Positions 37,501 to 47,734 of a stretch of 64,000 bases of DNA are shown here, piece by piece; position 1 is the first letter of the stretch; each line of letters opens with the position of its first letter. The notes beneath the pieces are model-generated. The model ran no database searches, had not been told where the DNA came from, and saw only the letters and a list, made by a program, of their open reading frames with translations. The stretch spans positions 301,329 through 365,328 of the forward strand of contig NMRA01000378.1 of NCBI GenBank assembly GCA_002633005.1. Reading direction: 5' to 3'. The DNA is from Phoronis australis. Its lineage: Eukaryota > Phoronida > Phoronidae. A program made the translations under genes and the position numbers.

Positions 37501-39011
37501 GTTGAGGACCTAGCCTTATTCGGTACACCATGTCTTTACATAATGAACAACTTACCTGAATCTCTTCAGTGGGCAGGTACTCCTCTCTGAACTTTTGACC
37601 CTGAAGTCGGTACCACAATGCTGTCTTACCCACATTCCTGTCACCTCGAATGACCAGTTTCACTACAACAGGAATGCCAGTCAATGACTGCACTTGATTG
37701 ACTTTGATGGTTCCGCTGGGTGAACCAGATTGGTTTAAAAGCAGGAAGCGGTCATTGAGAACCAATCAGACGTCTGACAGTTGACCAGGCAATCATTGAT
37801 AGAAACAGCCACAGGAGCTTACATCTACATTCTCGTGTTTGACAGATCACAATGACCCTCCATGACTAGGTTACATTCAACAATACGATGATTCCATCTA
37901 CCAGAGCTGTAAAGGCTTACACTATTGTTCTGATAAGAATACCTGGTTCATCATCAGCAGACAAACGACTCGGTGTTCAGTTCAGCTGCTTGCTTTCAGA
38001 TCAGACAAGAAATGCCATCAAGACAGCAATGTGTTTGGAGAGTGATAGTCTTTTAAGCCAAGTCCTTTTTTGAGTACAATACTAGGATATTTTTCATTTT
38101 CATAATATCACATTCCAATTTGGGACTAAATAAGATTTTCCCTACTTTTAAAATAAGACCGATTTCATTGCTTCTGAGAATTCTCTGAATCCCAAACCGG
38201 TCCACAGGAAATTTTTTGCCAGGGACTAAATCCAATAGTAACAAACTGAGAATCATTCCCATAGTGCTGCCCCCTAGTGTTGTCACATGAACAAACCTAT
38301 GAATAACTAATGACGCATGTATTCTCTATGATAGTCTTCTAATGCAACTTGATCATCAGCCTTCACCTGGTACTGTTACCTTACATTTATAGAGAGAAAT
38401 CGGATGTTCCTATAAATAATATCCACCATTAATATCCGTGAAAGCATAAGGCTCACGTGGTGCCATATTGTTGAGTGGCCGGCATGTTACACATAACAAA
38501 GTGAATCTGTCTCTATATGTACCAGTGTTACTCACTGTTATGGTGTGATAGCAAACCTGTCTGAGTGTTACTCACGGTTATAGTGGGACAGTCAATTTCT
38601 GTCTGTATGAGTGTTAATTAGAGCTATAGAGTGACAGTAAATTGCTGTCCCTATATGTATGTTACTCACAGTTATATAGTGACAGTCAATTCTTGTCTCT
38701 ATATGTATGAGTGTTCCTTTCATTGAGTGAGAGTCAATCTCTGTCTCTATATGCACGAGTGTTACAGTCCAACGGTCAATCCCTGTCTCCACATGTATGA
38801 GCGTTATTCATAGTTATAGTCTAACAGCCAATCTCTGTCTCTGTATGTATGAATGTTACTTACTGTTATAATTAACACCACGCGCGAACCTTCTCTGAAG
38901 CTGAGCACCCATGGCCTGTACACCACTAGGGACGGGAGACGACTGGGCATCGGCTCCACCCTGCGTTGCAGGGCTGGCCTCTTTATCTTTGAACAGCTTA
39001 CGCAGAAACAT
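22538..39011 (-). CDS. RABL6: RAB-like protein 6 (RABL6), complete, 14 exons
   Basis: Exons in order: 38864-39011, 37556-37662, 37113-37238, 35890-35984, 34974-35114, 34065-34170, 33325-33428, 32131-32288, 31261-31395, 30241-30385, 27045-27696, 25700-25808, 23768-23841, 22538-22723. Total 2286 nt, 761 residues plus stop, every phase closing; human RABL6 is near 730. The GTPase-like domain starts at [17 protein letters not shown], with the P-loop GDRNVGKT at 56-63 split from the N-terminus by intron 1. It shows [10 protein letters not shown] at 102-111 and the family's odd LGNHRD at 180-185 in place of a normal NKx[14 protein letters not shown] follows. The tail is low-complexity and acidic, includes [15 protein letters not shown], and ends in Lys-rich KKKKKK and [15 protein letters not shown], the conserved RABL6 C-terminus. 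Vertebrate RABL6 (PARF) is linked to ARF binding and cell proliferation. The exon-4 donor (GTTGGT) is weak but fixed by homology. A possible micro-exon at 26913-26937 was left out. Confidence 0.96.
23041..23200. repeat. 22-bp minisatellite in RABL6 intron 13
   Basis: Seven near-identical copies of GAATCACACTTGCACAAACACA, starting every 22 bp from 23041 to 23173, with looser CACACA-rich edges. The copies are almost perfect, which suggests recent expansion. Confidence 0.9.
24374..24575. repeat. ~42-bp minisatellite in RABL6 intron 12
   Basis: About five imperfect units built on AGCCAACAGAGGGCTCTATGG and GTAGYCAAATCTGTC. The rest of this 1.86-kb intron has no recognisable feature. Confidence 0.8.
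25809..26035. repeat. (AATAC)n-like tract at the RABL6 exon-12 acceptor
   Basis: A degenerate ACAATACAAT tract begins at the acceptor of exon 12. Read on the transcribed strand it is a TATTG-rich pyrimidine-biased run, so this simple repeat supplies the polypyrimidine tract for that splice site. Confidence 0.7.
26304..26522. repeat. 26-bp minisatellite in RABL6 intron 11
   Basis: Eight units of CTGGGAAGGAATGGGATTGG plus TGTCAT, at 26-bp steps (one unit one base longer). Frames through it are open only because the unit lacks stops. Confidence 0.9.
27774..28175 (+). mobile_element. MITE-like element with ATGCGCCCACAT termini
   Basis: Starts AGAGCAACGCAGAGCGTTGA then ATGCGCCCACAT and ends ATGTGGGCGCAT, so the termini are complementary. 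It holds CCAGTAGAGGGCA (27859-27871) and CCACTAGGGGGCA (27968-27980), both exact CTCF-core matches, and a GGACGGACGGACGGAC run near its 3' end. It is the most intact copy of the family at 3.6-4.6 kb and lies at the start of RABL6 intron 10. Confidence 0.65.
28330..30180. repeat. Chain of degraded copies of the same family in RABL6 intron 10
   Basis: Modules with GCCATTAGGTGGC (28701), CCACCAGGTGGCA (29260-29272), CCACTAGGGGGCA (29399-29411) and CCACTAGGTGGCG (30011-30023) recur. They are linked by 'GAGTGGTTTGGTAGATAAG' and 'GGAGATACAGCC' blocks. Nearly the whole 2.5-kb intron is built from them. No gene is present. Confidence 0.6.
30434..31135. repeat. Compound 122/101-bp minisatellite filling RABL6 intron 9
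   Basis: ATGTATATTACAGTTGAC recurs at about 30435, 30558, 30680, 30781, 30882, 31004 and 31105. The spacings are therefore 123, 122, 101, 101, 122 and 101 bp. The long form has an extra 21 bp containing GTTGAGGTGTCGTACTG. The array occupies about 700 of the intron's 875 bp. Confidence 0.9.
31440..31998 (+). repeat. Degraded copy of the ATGCGCCCAC family in RABL6 intron 8
   Basis: Recognisable by AAAATGGCCACTTTG, AAAATAAAATTACCCATAGG and a 3' end GATGCAGCACCGGATG...GGCATAATTTGTAGGTGCATAAAA that parallels the end of the copy at 27774. Confidence 0.5.
32500..32960 (+). repeat. Degraded copy of the ATGCGCCCAC family in RABL6 intron 7
   Basis: Contains TAGCCACTAGGTGGTGC (32521), GCCAGTAGGGGTCGC and GAGCAGTTTGGCAGATAAAT. 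It lies just downstream of exon 8's acceptor side. Confidence 0.5.
33010..33190. repeat. 18-bp minisatellite in RABL6 intron 7
   Basis: About ten copies of ACCAGTCACAACACAGTC, some with one extra A. Confidence 0.9.
33611..33750. repeat. 38-bp minisatellite in RABL6 intron 6
   Basis: Three and a half units carrying TTGAGCCCATAAGACC and CGCAAATCATCAATCAAGTG, at 33618, 33656, 33694 and 33732. Confidence 0.85.
34171..34973. other. RABL6 intron 5
   Basis: No element defined. One CCACTAGGTGTCA at 34493-34505 is a one-mismatch CTCF-core-like site. Confidence 0.5.
35157..35646. mobile_element. GGCTTGGAAT MITE, 490-bp copy, in RABL6 intron 4
   Basis: Ends are GGCTTGGAAT and ATTCCAAGCC. The interior is shared with the copy at 39869 (AAAAAACGCGGAAA, TAGCTCGTCCGCCACTCCC, AAAGAGCAACTTCCGCTTTT). 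This copy has about 80 extra bases (35340-35420). On the minus strand those bases are an open, protein-like stretch ([19 protein letters not shown]) absent from the other copy. Confidence 0.75.
36147..36262. repeat. 58-bp tandem duplication in RABL6 intron 3
   Basis: Two virtually identical adjacent copies (TGAAATTGCACCCAGTTAAC...GGTTGTTGGTTACAACTTTT). This is a very recent duplication. The rest of the intron (35985-37112) shows nothing recognisable. Confidence 0.95.
37663..38499. other. RABL6 intron 1, distal part
   Basis: No gene. A near CTCF-core site lies on the minus strand at 38268-38280 (plus TGCCCCCTAGTGT). Confidence 0.5.
38500..38880 (-). repeat. ~58-bp minisatellite spanning the RABL6 exon-1/intron-1 boundary
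   Basis: On the transcribed strand exon 1 ends TATAACA and the intron begins GTAAGTAACATTCATAC. The same junction recurs downstream about every 58 bp as ATAACCGTGAGTAACACT, ATAACAGTGAGTAACACT and ATAACTGTGAGTAACAT, separated by AGAGACAGAGATTGACTGT. There are about seven units. Several copies keep a good GT donor, so the array repeats the exon end plus splice site. Confidence 0.85.
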
Positions 39012-39868
39012 GGTCACCTTCGACTACTCAAATCTACAATATAAGCAATCGCTCGCATTTAATAACATAATGAAACAGCTGCGCATATACACAATTGGTA
39101 TCTTCTTTACTATATTGTATATCTTGCCTTTCACTGTCTTAAATATGCAAACGTGTAAACTGCGTTATAGCGTTGTAAGAAAAACATAGCTTTCAACAGA
39201 CTTCTTAGTACGAGTCTAACTAAACTGAAATCTGATTCAGCTTATGATCTTAAGGTTTATGACTGTGAGATCTTAGAAATGTCTCCAAATTTGGCAAAGT
39301 TTCAAATGTCATATCTTAAAAATGGCAGATAAAATTCACTGGAAACTTTCAGACACTACGTTTTAGGCATAGTTCTCCAAAACTGTGTTAGGAATTGTTT
39401 TAAAAGTATTCAAGTTCTACAAGAGGGGCTAAGTTTATAATTGAAAAAATGCTATTGATGTCATTCATTGTTTTGGTGCAGACGTACCTTGTTTGCTTAA
39501 TTTCACTAGATATATATAATTATATTGAAGATGGTGAGCACTTGCAAGCTCCTCTGAGCACCTACTTCAGAACAACTTTTAGCAAGTGAACGCTATAGGT
39601 GAGCACTCGCAACCACTCTCTATAGGTTGTTTGCTTAGTAATCTAAGATGGTGACTGACGTGTCCCAAGACTGTATGTCGCATATGGAAATCCACAAGTA
39701 GGTACAATACGAGTGTCGGCAAAAGCTGTTGCAAATTTGATATTTAGAACTAAGTTAATTAAATTTGTGTAAGCTTGCATTATATTCAGTCACACAAGGA
39801 AGTCACATATCAAAACACTCCTCTCCCTTCTACAAATCAAGCATTCTGCCTGGCCCTCAGCTCAGCAG
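39012..39868. promoter_or_regulatory. Upstream region of RABL6
   Basis: Holds the 5' UTR and promoter by position; no clear TATA box or CpG island. About 39280-39420 is a dispersed repeat related to 46258-46375 (TTAGGCATAGTTCTCCAAAACTG against TATGCTATGTTCTCCAAAACCTG). Confidence 0.35.
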
Positions 39869-40278
39869 GGCTTGGAATGACCAATGACAAAAAACGCGGA
39901 AACTTTTACGGCCCGAACCATGCTCGCAGCCAGCCTTAAAATAGTCGGTGTGGACCTTTTACCGACAACAATCGGGAGGACTAAAAAAAAAACGGTACCG
40001 CCTCCATAAGCATGCGTCTGCGTCTTTTTAGCTCGTCCGCCACTCCCACCGCGCTATCCCAGATGCCCCGGCTATGTTGACAATTTACGTTTCTCCGAAA
40101 CATAAAGAGCAACTTCCGCTTTTCGAGGTGAAATTCGTCGGCATTGCCGCAGTAAGAAAGAAATTTGCAGCGGAAATTTTATCAAATCAGATTTTTTTTA
40201 CGCGGAAATATAATAAAATACGCGGATAGAACATTTCAAAAAAGGAGAAATACGTGTTTCTGCAGAAAATTCCAAGCC
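39869..40278. mobile_element. GGCTTGGAAT MITE, 410-bp copy
   Basis: Same family, orientation and ends as 35157-35646 but lacking the 80-bp inner segment. The two copies differ by scattered substitutions and small indels, so neither is brand new. Confidence 0.75.
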
Positions 40279-40517
40279 TTGGCTCAGGTCGGCCACATTT
40301 CTTGGAAGTTGCCAATCCTGTGCTAGAAATTTGGCTACCATCCGCCTCAAGAGGAGTCTTCTTTTTGTTCTGACAATGGGCGCCAATCAGTAACGTAGAA
40401 AATACCATACGCCAACAGCGTGTATCGAACCCTGGATGCCAGTGTGCTAGTCAAGCATCTGTTGTAGGTGTGCATTCAGTGAATGATATGAGCCTCTGCT
40501 AACCACTCACTACCGGG

Positions 40518-40690
40518 CAATTGCCTTTTAGCTTATTGGTTAGCATGCTCACCGGTTTTATTGGGGTCGCTGGTTTGATTCTCAGGTTGGATAATCTCGA
40601 CTATTGCTACAAAACCGTTTGGCCAAGAGACAAATGCCGCTTGGCAAGTGATTTAGGGAGGTATATACGACTTGATGTCATACCCTGATG
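40518..40690 (+). mobile_element. tRNA-derived SINE-like element
   Basis: TTAGCTTATTGGTTAGCATGC resembles a tRNA D-arm/A box and GCTGGTTTGATTCTCAGG a T-arm/B box, correctly spaced. The acceptor stem does not close, so it is not a functional tRNA. Its tail (GGCCAAGAGACAAATGCCGCTTGG) loosely matches the element at 54.0 kb. Confidence 0.6.
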
Positions 40691-40784
40691 TATCATGTTA
40701 CAATGTAAATTTAAGTTATGGTAATGTAAGTATTGGCTGGGTACAGGGGCAGATCCAGCAGGAGTTTGAGTAAGGGGGGTGGGT

Positions 40785-40910
40785 AAGGGCAGAGCATTAG
40801 CCAGGGTTTTGCCTGTCGAACATTCTCACCTCCAAACTGCCAAATGGAATCTGGCCGAATTTAAAGGGGGGGGGTCATAGTTCCCTTGCNCCCCCCCCCC
40901 CCCCATCCTT
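40785..40910. repeat. Dispersed repeat with G/C homopolymers and an ambiguous base
   Basis: ATTAGCCAGGGTTTTGCCTGTC...CCAAATGGAATCTGG parallels 54485-54600. It ends in poly-G and poly-C runs with N at 40890, so length here is uncertain. Confidence 0.6.
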
Positions 40911-41734
40911 GATATTTCTGTGACTTGTCGGTTATACGATTCCCTGGCTGTTTGTTTCATTTGTACTGCTAGCGGGAGGCTGCTGACGGTCAGTGTGCAA
41001 TCAGACAGTCTGGACGAGCGCCACGATTGGGTTTTAGTTTTGGTAGCTGTGTTTTAACTGGTGAGTAACTTTTAATTCTGGAAGCCTGTACTATTAAATA
41101 CAGCAGTACCTGTCTCCTTTCGGGAATGAATTGATTTGACAAAAGATGCAATAATAGAAAAAAAGACTCTTTTCTCATCCAGGGGTCACAATACTCACTC
41201 TATCAAAACAAAACACGTTCTTTAAACTTGCGCTTTACTCATCTTCTAAACGTCTGGAGTGAACCCAACAACAACCGGAAGTTAAGATAATACGCTGAAA
41301 ACCACTCCGCCGGTTCCGGTTACTCTGAATTTAAGTAGTTCGCAAATCGTGCCTGAAATAGCCAGTTTTCTATACTATGATCATCGTTAGAACAACGTCT
41401 CACTTTTACACATTTTTAAAGCGACTGCAAGCAAAGATTTGGCGACCTACACTGTTACCCGTCTACCAACAAGCAGCGCAATCAGTCGATCTAAGCTAGG
41501 ATCAAACACTACTCACCAACTGATGACTGTCATGCAAGTTTGACGATTGTTTTGCCTTGGACACACAATATGGGTCCGTAAATATGTTTACAGTATTGCG
41601 TGGACCGTGTCATACTGTTTATGCCAATGTCAAATGCTATCGGGGAACCAATGCTTGATTCCCCATAATATGCTATCGGCCGGGACAAAGTTTCTGCTTT
41701 CCGTGTTTACCCGGCGTACTGAAGTACTGAGTCC

Positions 41735-42022
41735 TGGTGGCTCTGCGCGTTATGGGAATCTGATCCTGATCAGTAGGAATTTTAAAGATTATTTGAGGGA
41801 AAACTCGTAAAAAATCGGGATTCCTATATTGCGCAAGCTTGCGCGTTATGGGAATCTGTGCCTAATAGGCGTTTTGAACAATATTTGAGCCAAAAACAAG
41901 TAAATCGGGATTCCTATATTGCGCAAGCCGCTTGCGCGTTATGGGAATCTGAGCCTAATAGGCGTTTTGAACAATATTTGAGGGAAAACTCGTAAAAATC
42001 GAGATTCCTATATTGCGCACTG
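41735..42022. repeat. Triplicated ~105-bp hairpin MITE
   Basis: Three tandem units, each opening GCGCGTTATGGGAATCTG and closing GATTCCTATATTGCGC. The two ends of every unit are near-complements around TTTGAGGGAAAACTCGTAAA-type interiors, so each unit is a hairpin and the three are head-to-tail. Confidence 0.85.
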
Positions 42023-45000
42023 ATTCTGATAATGACGACATACCCGACAGCAATGTCCTCGAGATCAGGCGACGGGGACGGCTGACAACTAAACCGACTC
42101 GTTCCATCGTTGGACAATGCTATTTAGGACTGACTCAAGCAGATGCTTAGAACTGGGAAAATCAGTGTAGCTGTAGATCCTTGATATCACTAAAGTTTAA
42201 TTTTTAAAAGGTCGGTATATATAGAAATTAGCTGGCTCAGTCATGTTAAAGTGCACTCAGGAGAAACTGGTATTCACACGGTTTGGCCTCTGAAATTCAG
42301 TGGAAAGTAGGCACAAAGTACGGACTAAAAGGGAGTTCAAGTTGGATGTAATTGGACGAGAATACTAGTTGGTGTTCCGTGGTGCCGATTCAACATACTG
42401 CTCACGAGACCGGCTTACCCAATCGCTCGTCACTGCTGCAGAATTGCTCAGTGCCGGAAAGAAGCACAACATTAGTACCTGTGGATTACGTTCTGGTTTA
42501 GGTTAGACGTCAAATTTAGTGTCCCGTTCACTCAGAACCATGCACTTTCACCGTAACCTGAAATAAAATCAGAACCGTAAAGCTATTGCTCTCAGGTTCT
42601 ACCCCGAGTCAGCGAGTGCCCGATCACTGAACGATAACAGTCGGTGAAGCTTGGGTGGATGGTTTCTTTGGAGATAGGGGCAGATTTTAAGGTTCGAACC
42701 GGTCTAGTGGTCGATCGTTTACGGCGCCATCTTCATTGCACTGGCTGATTACCCGTCAGTTACACAATCAACTTGTTAGGTGTTTTCCATATCATTTCAT
42801 TAAAAAAGTACTGCATTTACGTTACTTGGCGGGCACTGAATTACTAATTTCGGCCGCATACAAAAATATCCAGTAGGTCCCATGCAGTGCACTCAGATCA
42901 AGCAGCGGCTGAGGCTCTCTCAAAGTGACACATTGTTTTTTTACAACCTAATACGTCTGCAGATTCTTATGTTATTTCCGCTCCACACCACTCTTATCAC
43001 TTATTTCGTATTCTGCTGAATCATGATCTGAAAATTCAACTCTGCGCATTGCACGATGACGAACTTTTGAAATATAATATTTACAAACTTTCAAAACGAA
43101 ACTATAAAGATTGCATTGTCGCCCCTTATTTGTTTATAATGGCCTCATTATCTAAAGAACGAGAATATCAACAAGCTGAGGCGATCAACAAAAGCAACAC
43201 GATGTCTTTGATCTAAACCGGCAGATTCCGTGGTGGGCAAACCTGTCGAGTTGGTCAATCTCGACCAGTAAGGGAGTCAACGTAGGATTTTTTTGATGTT
43301 TACAAGATCTTGTCTTCTGTATCTCAATTGGTCCGTGTCTTGTTTTTCTAAACCGCATCCCAGGCTCCATAAGACTATACGACGAGGTGATACACCACAA
43401 AACTACGAAACGCGACCGTTTGAACAACAATGAATACATTGGCTGCTTAAATACCAAATTTCATCATGAACACACGAGCATAGATTTTGCTTTCCATTTG
43501 CATTACTGATTTTTCAAATCTGTTGCAAAGTTCTGGGTTTTTATAAATTTAGAGCCAGGCTCGAAAATGCTTCTTTTTCACACGAACCCTGATGAAAGAT
43601 ATTTCAAGGCAAATTTGTGATTGTCGGCTTCATTTTAAAACTTACAATTGCAAAACTAAAAGCTCACTTTACTTTCTCTAAACTAAGATAATAAGTTCTT
43701 CCCATGCAGGTGAACAACATGAATTAAAGCAGAAATCACATCGAAATGTTTTCTGACACAGTGAGAGAGTAAAGTTTTTAACATTCACTATCGAGCCTGC
43801 TTTCTTGACTTGTAATCAAAAGAGTGCCTTTGACCCTAAAACAAAATATATGAAGAAGGATAATTCAAGTTGAAATCTGAATGAAGTATGTCTTTGAAAT
43901 TGTCAAAACATACATCAGGAAATGCTATTGGTTTGCAAAACAGTAATATTTATTTTTTTTACTTTTTAAACAAAATTGCACGAAAATGATATTTACAAAT
44001 GACAAAACTAAAAAACGTCGAAATTGTCACATTTCAAAGAATTTCGCATTTGAGCTCCTTGAATATGAGTTGCTTTAGTTTCACCTATATGCTTCTGTAA
44101 TGAGCTATACAGTTAGTTATACAGCATATTACAAGTGAAAATATACATAAACAAAATTCAACGGAGTCCTAAAAATTTATGTTATTTCAAATCGATTATG
44201 CTTCGCATGAATTAAAGAAGAAATCCTGATGGTTCGATGAGGAACATCTACGATTAGACTAATTTCAAGTTCTAAATAATTTAAGGTAATTTTATCTCGA
44301 TTTCACTGTGTTTTAAAAAACAAAAAAAAATCGGATTTTAGATTAATTAATTTGCTTGCAGTTCTGCCCGATATCTTGGTGAGAAAACGTTAAAAGGATA
44401 CCAAACCGGGTTTTGTCCTGTTAATAGATAATATAAACGACTTTTCCAACCAACTCACAATTATAGTAATCCTCAATCAAACCCGAAAAGTTAGGAGTAC
44501 AATTCGAAAATCCCTTTGAAAGCCTGCGAAACGGGCCCACGCAAGTTGGCCCACCAAGTACCATAATATCCAATCTGGGACGTACATGGGTGAGTTTAGG
44601 GCGGATTCCTGCTTTCATCTAAGATTGACGCTTGAGGTGACAGAACGACGTGAGTGACGAAATATTGAGTAAGTAACTAGGACCGGTAGCGGAGAAGGAG
44701 GGGACCCCAGATCGCGGCGTACCCGTGCTGCACCTACAATCGAGCTTTGCCCAATTCCCCGAGACAACATGTTGGGCCCCACCCCCTTATTATATCCTAG
44801 ATCCGCCACTGGTATCTGTCAAAGATTTGCACGAAGAATTAATCTAGCCAATGCCGTTTTTTCCCCAGTGGCAATTTAATTATTCAATTTGTCTGTTCTG
44901 AACGCCCCTCCCCTCTTTATCTGCTGAACGAATCAAAGGATTCCATGCAATTTGGCACCATGTGTCACTTGTTGAAGACTCGCCGGTTTGAAAAGTTCTC

Positions 45001-46974
45001 TGATCACTTTTTACATTAACTTACAGTACAATATGAACAATTGCTGCACTTGAAATTGCCATCCGGGGTTTTTGGTGCGGAGAGCCAAGACGCATCGTTG
45101 CCGTACACTAGTAATCATTGATGATTTTGTAAGCTTTTTTGCGTCAAGTCCAAAATCGTCAGCTTTAGGTCGTTTAAACCTTAGTCAAAAATCAAACTCT
45201 GGGATGCCAAATTTCCTCCCTAGAGCTCAACAGGTGTGTTTCTAATTAACACTGTTCTCCGTCCAATTAATTGCAATCCATTTTTTTACCAACTTAGCTG
45301 CTTTCTCACCGACTGCAGCATTACTTTTGTCAAGATCGATTGTCATTTCATGGACCTTCCGTGATTTTTGGTTTCCGCATAGTTAGACTTATATGGGGCT
45401 TTATTTGTGAGAAAATCCAGACCTACGCAAAATTATATAAAGGAATGTGTAAATGTGTGCAAATATGTTTGAAACTACACAGCAAATTGTTTAAATTGCA
45501 TTGAATGAATTGCATTGCGAGAGTTTGATATCGCGGTTCCTTTGGCACACAAATTTTCATTAGGGACTATACAATTACGGAATTAAGAGTGAAAATAACC
45601 AAAATATTTTAATTGAATCTTTGTCACAAATATCACAGATTTGAAGATCCCTGGGAATACGTGTTACATGTGGACACACATGTTGAGTGAATGATTGAAT
45701 GCCGTGTTGTGTAGTGTGGCAAAAGTACTCTGTTCAAAGTTAATGACAAGAGGGCGGAGTCATGAAAATTTGGGCGGGGTCAGACTTGAGAATTGTAGGA
45801 CAAGTTTGGATCAGTTGAGATTCATGCATTGTAACGACTAAAACTTGCTATAGTCCAGCTCATTTGGGACAGATATTTTGGCAAAGCCAAATTTGACTGG
45901 ACTAAAGCGCCAAGCGCAAAACTGATAAATACCTAAAAATCTATGTTGTGGTTAAATGGATATCCAATACACGCACGTCCTAGTTACAGAATTTTGGTTG
46001 AATGTATTTGCTGACAACACACGGAACTGGTATGACAGCACCCTCTGGTGAGCTGGTTAAAGCTGCAGTCCTACCTGTGCATTGTCATGGACATGTGAAA
46101 ATGGTCAACATCTCCTGCCATCTATTGGCAATTAGAGCATGACATCACACTGTCTTCCTTACACCTGTTTATTTAATGAACAAGTCGCCAAGTGCATACA
46201 TATTACTCTTCAGTGTTGAATCAGAAGTAGTGCACTTCCTTAGTCATGTAGAGTCGTGGAAAAATGTCCAAATTTTGGTCAACTTAAGACTATCACATCT
46301 CAAAATTTGTAACTTACATACTTTGCTTTATGCTATGTTCTCCAAAACCTGTTGATAATTGTTTAAAACAACATTTTTGCACGAGGCAAAATTAAATAGG
46401 ACTTTCATGATGTTGGCAAAAAAGTTGCAAAATGAAGATAATTTAGAAAACAGTACAAAAGACTCGAGATTTCATCTTGAACATGTGCATTCATCGAAAA
46501 TTTGTTCAAGTTATTAATATCGTTGTTTTATTATCAATTTACCTTGATTTTAAACAATAAACTTTACCAAAAATATGGTTAGGTGATCTAGCTCATAGCA
46601 GATTGGTGAAAAATTTACAGTCAACTTTTACAGGTTTGCCACTTTAAGAAATTATAAACTTTTACTGAGTTAAAATCTGTAGTTTTGTAGAAATTTTACT
46701 AAATGCACAAATGTATCAATAAGGTCTTACACAAGATCACTGACTTCCCACCAGGTGGTGTACAGTTCATATTTCAGTCTACAATATGTAACTGGTCAGT
46801 CCATGTAAAACTGCCCACTCCTGTTGTCAATCTGCTGAACATCCGACTTGAATATCTGTAGGTTATATTGCTGTTCCCTGTTCTTCATCACCAGCTTTAA
46901 AAGGTCACACCCACCAGTTTGATTTAACCTCTGGTCTGTTTAGGTAGCACATGACACAACTGATTTTCTCATTG
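42023..46974. other. Intergenic DNA, RABL6 to MED27
   Basis: AT-rich, without a supported gene. It includes a copy of TATCCTAGATCCGCCACTG (about 44795-44813), also found at 6.5 kb, and a dispersed repeat at 46258-46375. A near CTCF-core CCACCAGGTGGTG is at 46749. Confidence 0.5.
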
Positions 46975-47085
46975 AAAAAAATTAACGTTTTTGAGTGCTC
47001 GCCATATTATACATGCACTGCACACAATCTCAATTATCAAAGAGTTGTAAATGCAACCTGTTTGAATTTGTGAGTGTGGAGACAG
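46975..47085 (+). repeat. Dispersed repeat shared with 63555-63690
   Basis: GTGCTCGCCATATTATACATG and CTGCACAC...TGTAAATGCAACCTGTTTG...GAGTGTGGAGA align with GCGCTCGCTATAACATGCATG and CTGCACAC...TGTAAACGCGACTTGTTTG...GAGTGCGGAGA. Confidence 0.65.
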
Positions 47086-47384
47086 CAGCTGTCAGTGTTA
47101 TGGGTGGCAAGTTTAATAACGTTTGAGTGTACACATGTACAAGTGGTGACTTGATGTACCATGTTGGAACCCGTGACCAAAAACAGCAGTGCCATCCTCG
47201 TCATGAGGGCAGCAGCCTGGTCACACTACCACACAGCACCCTCTGTAGTGTTGTTATTGTGATTCAACACGACAACTTTAAAGAGTCCCCTGTGGAATGT
47301 ACATTGCCAAGCTCTCTGGACCATGCATTAAGTATCTACGAAACACCTGCTGTGCAGCCTTTGTGATGCAGCAACGGCTTTCAA

Positions 47385-47495
47385 GGGCTCCACTTTCAGG
47401 TGCTCAAGTGGCTCCACCTTCTGTCGTTGAAGTGGCTCCATCTTTAGGCCATACAGTGGCTCCACCTTCAGGCATTGAAATACCCCTACCTTCAG
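47385..47495. repeat. 24-bp minisatellite downstream of MED27
   Basis: About four and a half units of GTGGCTCCACCTTCAGG plus a variable spacer. On the minus strand it reads as repeated KVEPL but has no coding context. Confidence 0.8.
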
Positions 47496-47734
47496 GAGCA
47501 CTCTGTGATGCAGGGTGTTCGAGAGTAAACTTGCAGCAATAATGAGGCCAATACCATCAGTGCGGCAATATCCTACCCAGACGTAAGCTGACTCACAAAA
47601 CATCAGGTGTTCGCTTCCAGGATTTGATGGGTTTTAACCAAGCTCACAAGAAAGTCGTCCAATAGCATGCACCTCATCACTACAGTACAGTAGAAGACCT
47701 CCACCACAGACACATACAGCTAGACATGGATGCA

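Noticed and set aside
47328-47603. Minus-strand frame with repeated KVEPL
   Set aside because: A 24-bp minisatellite downstream of the MED27 stop; no start, splice or homology support.
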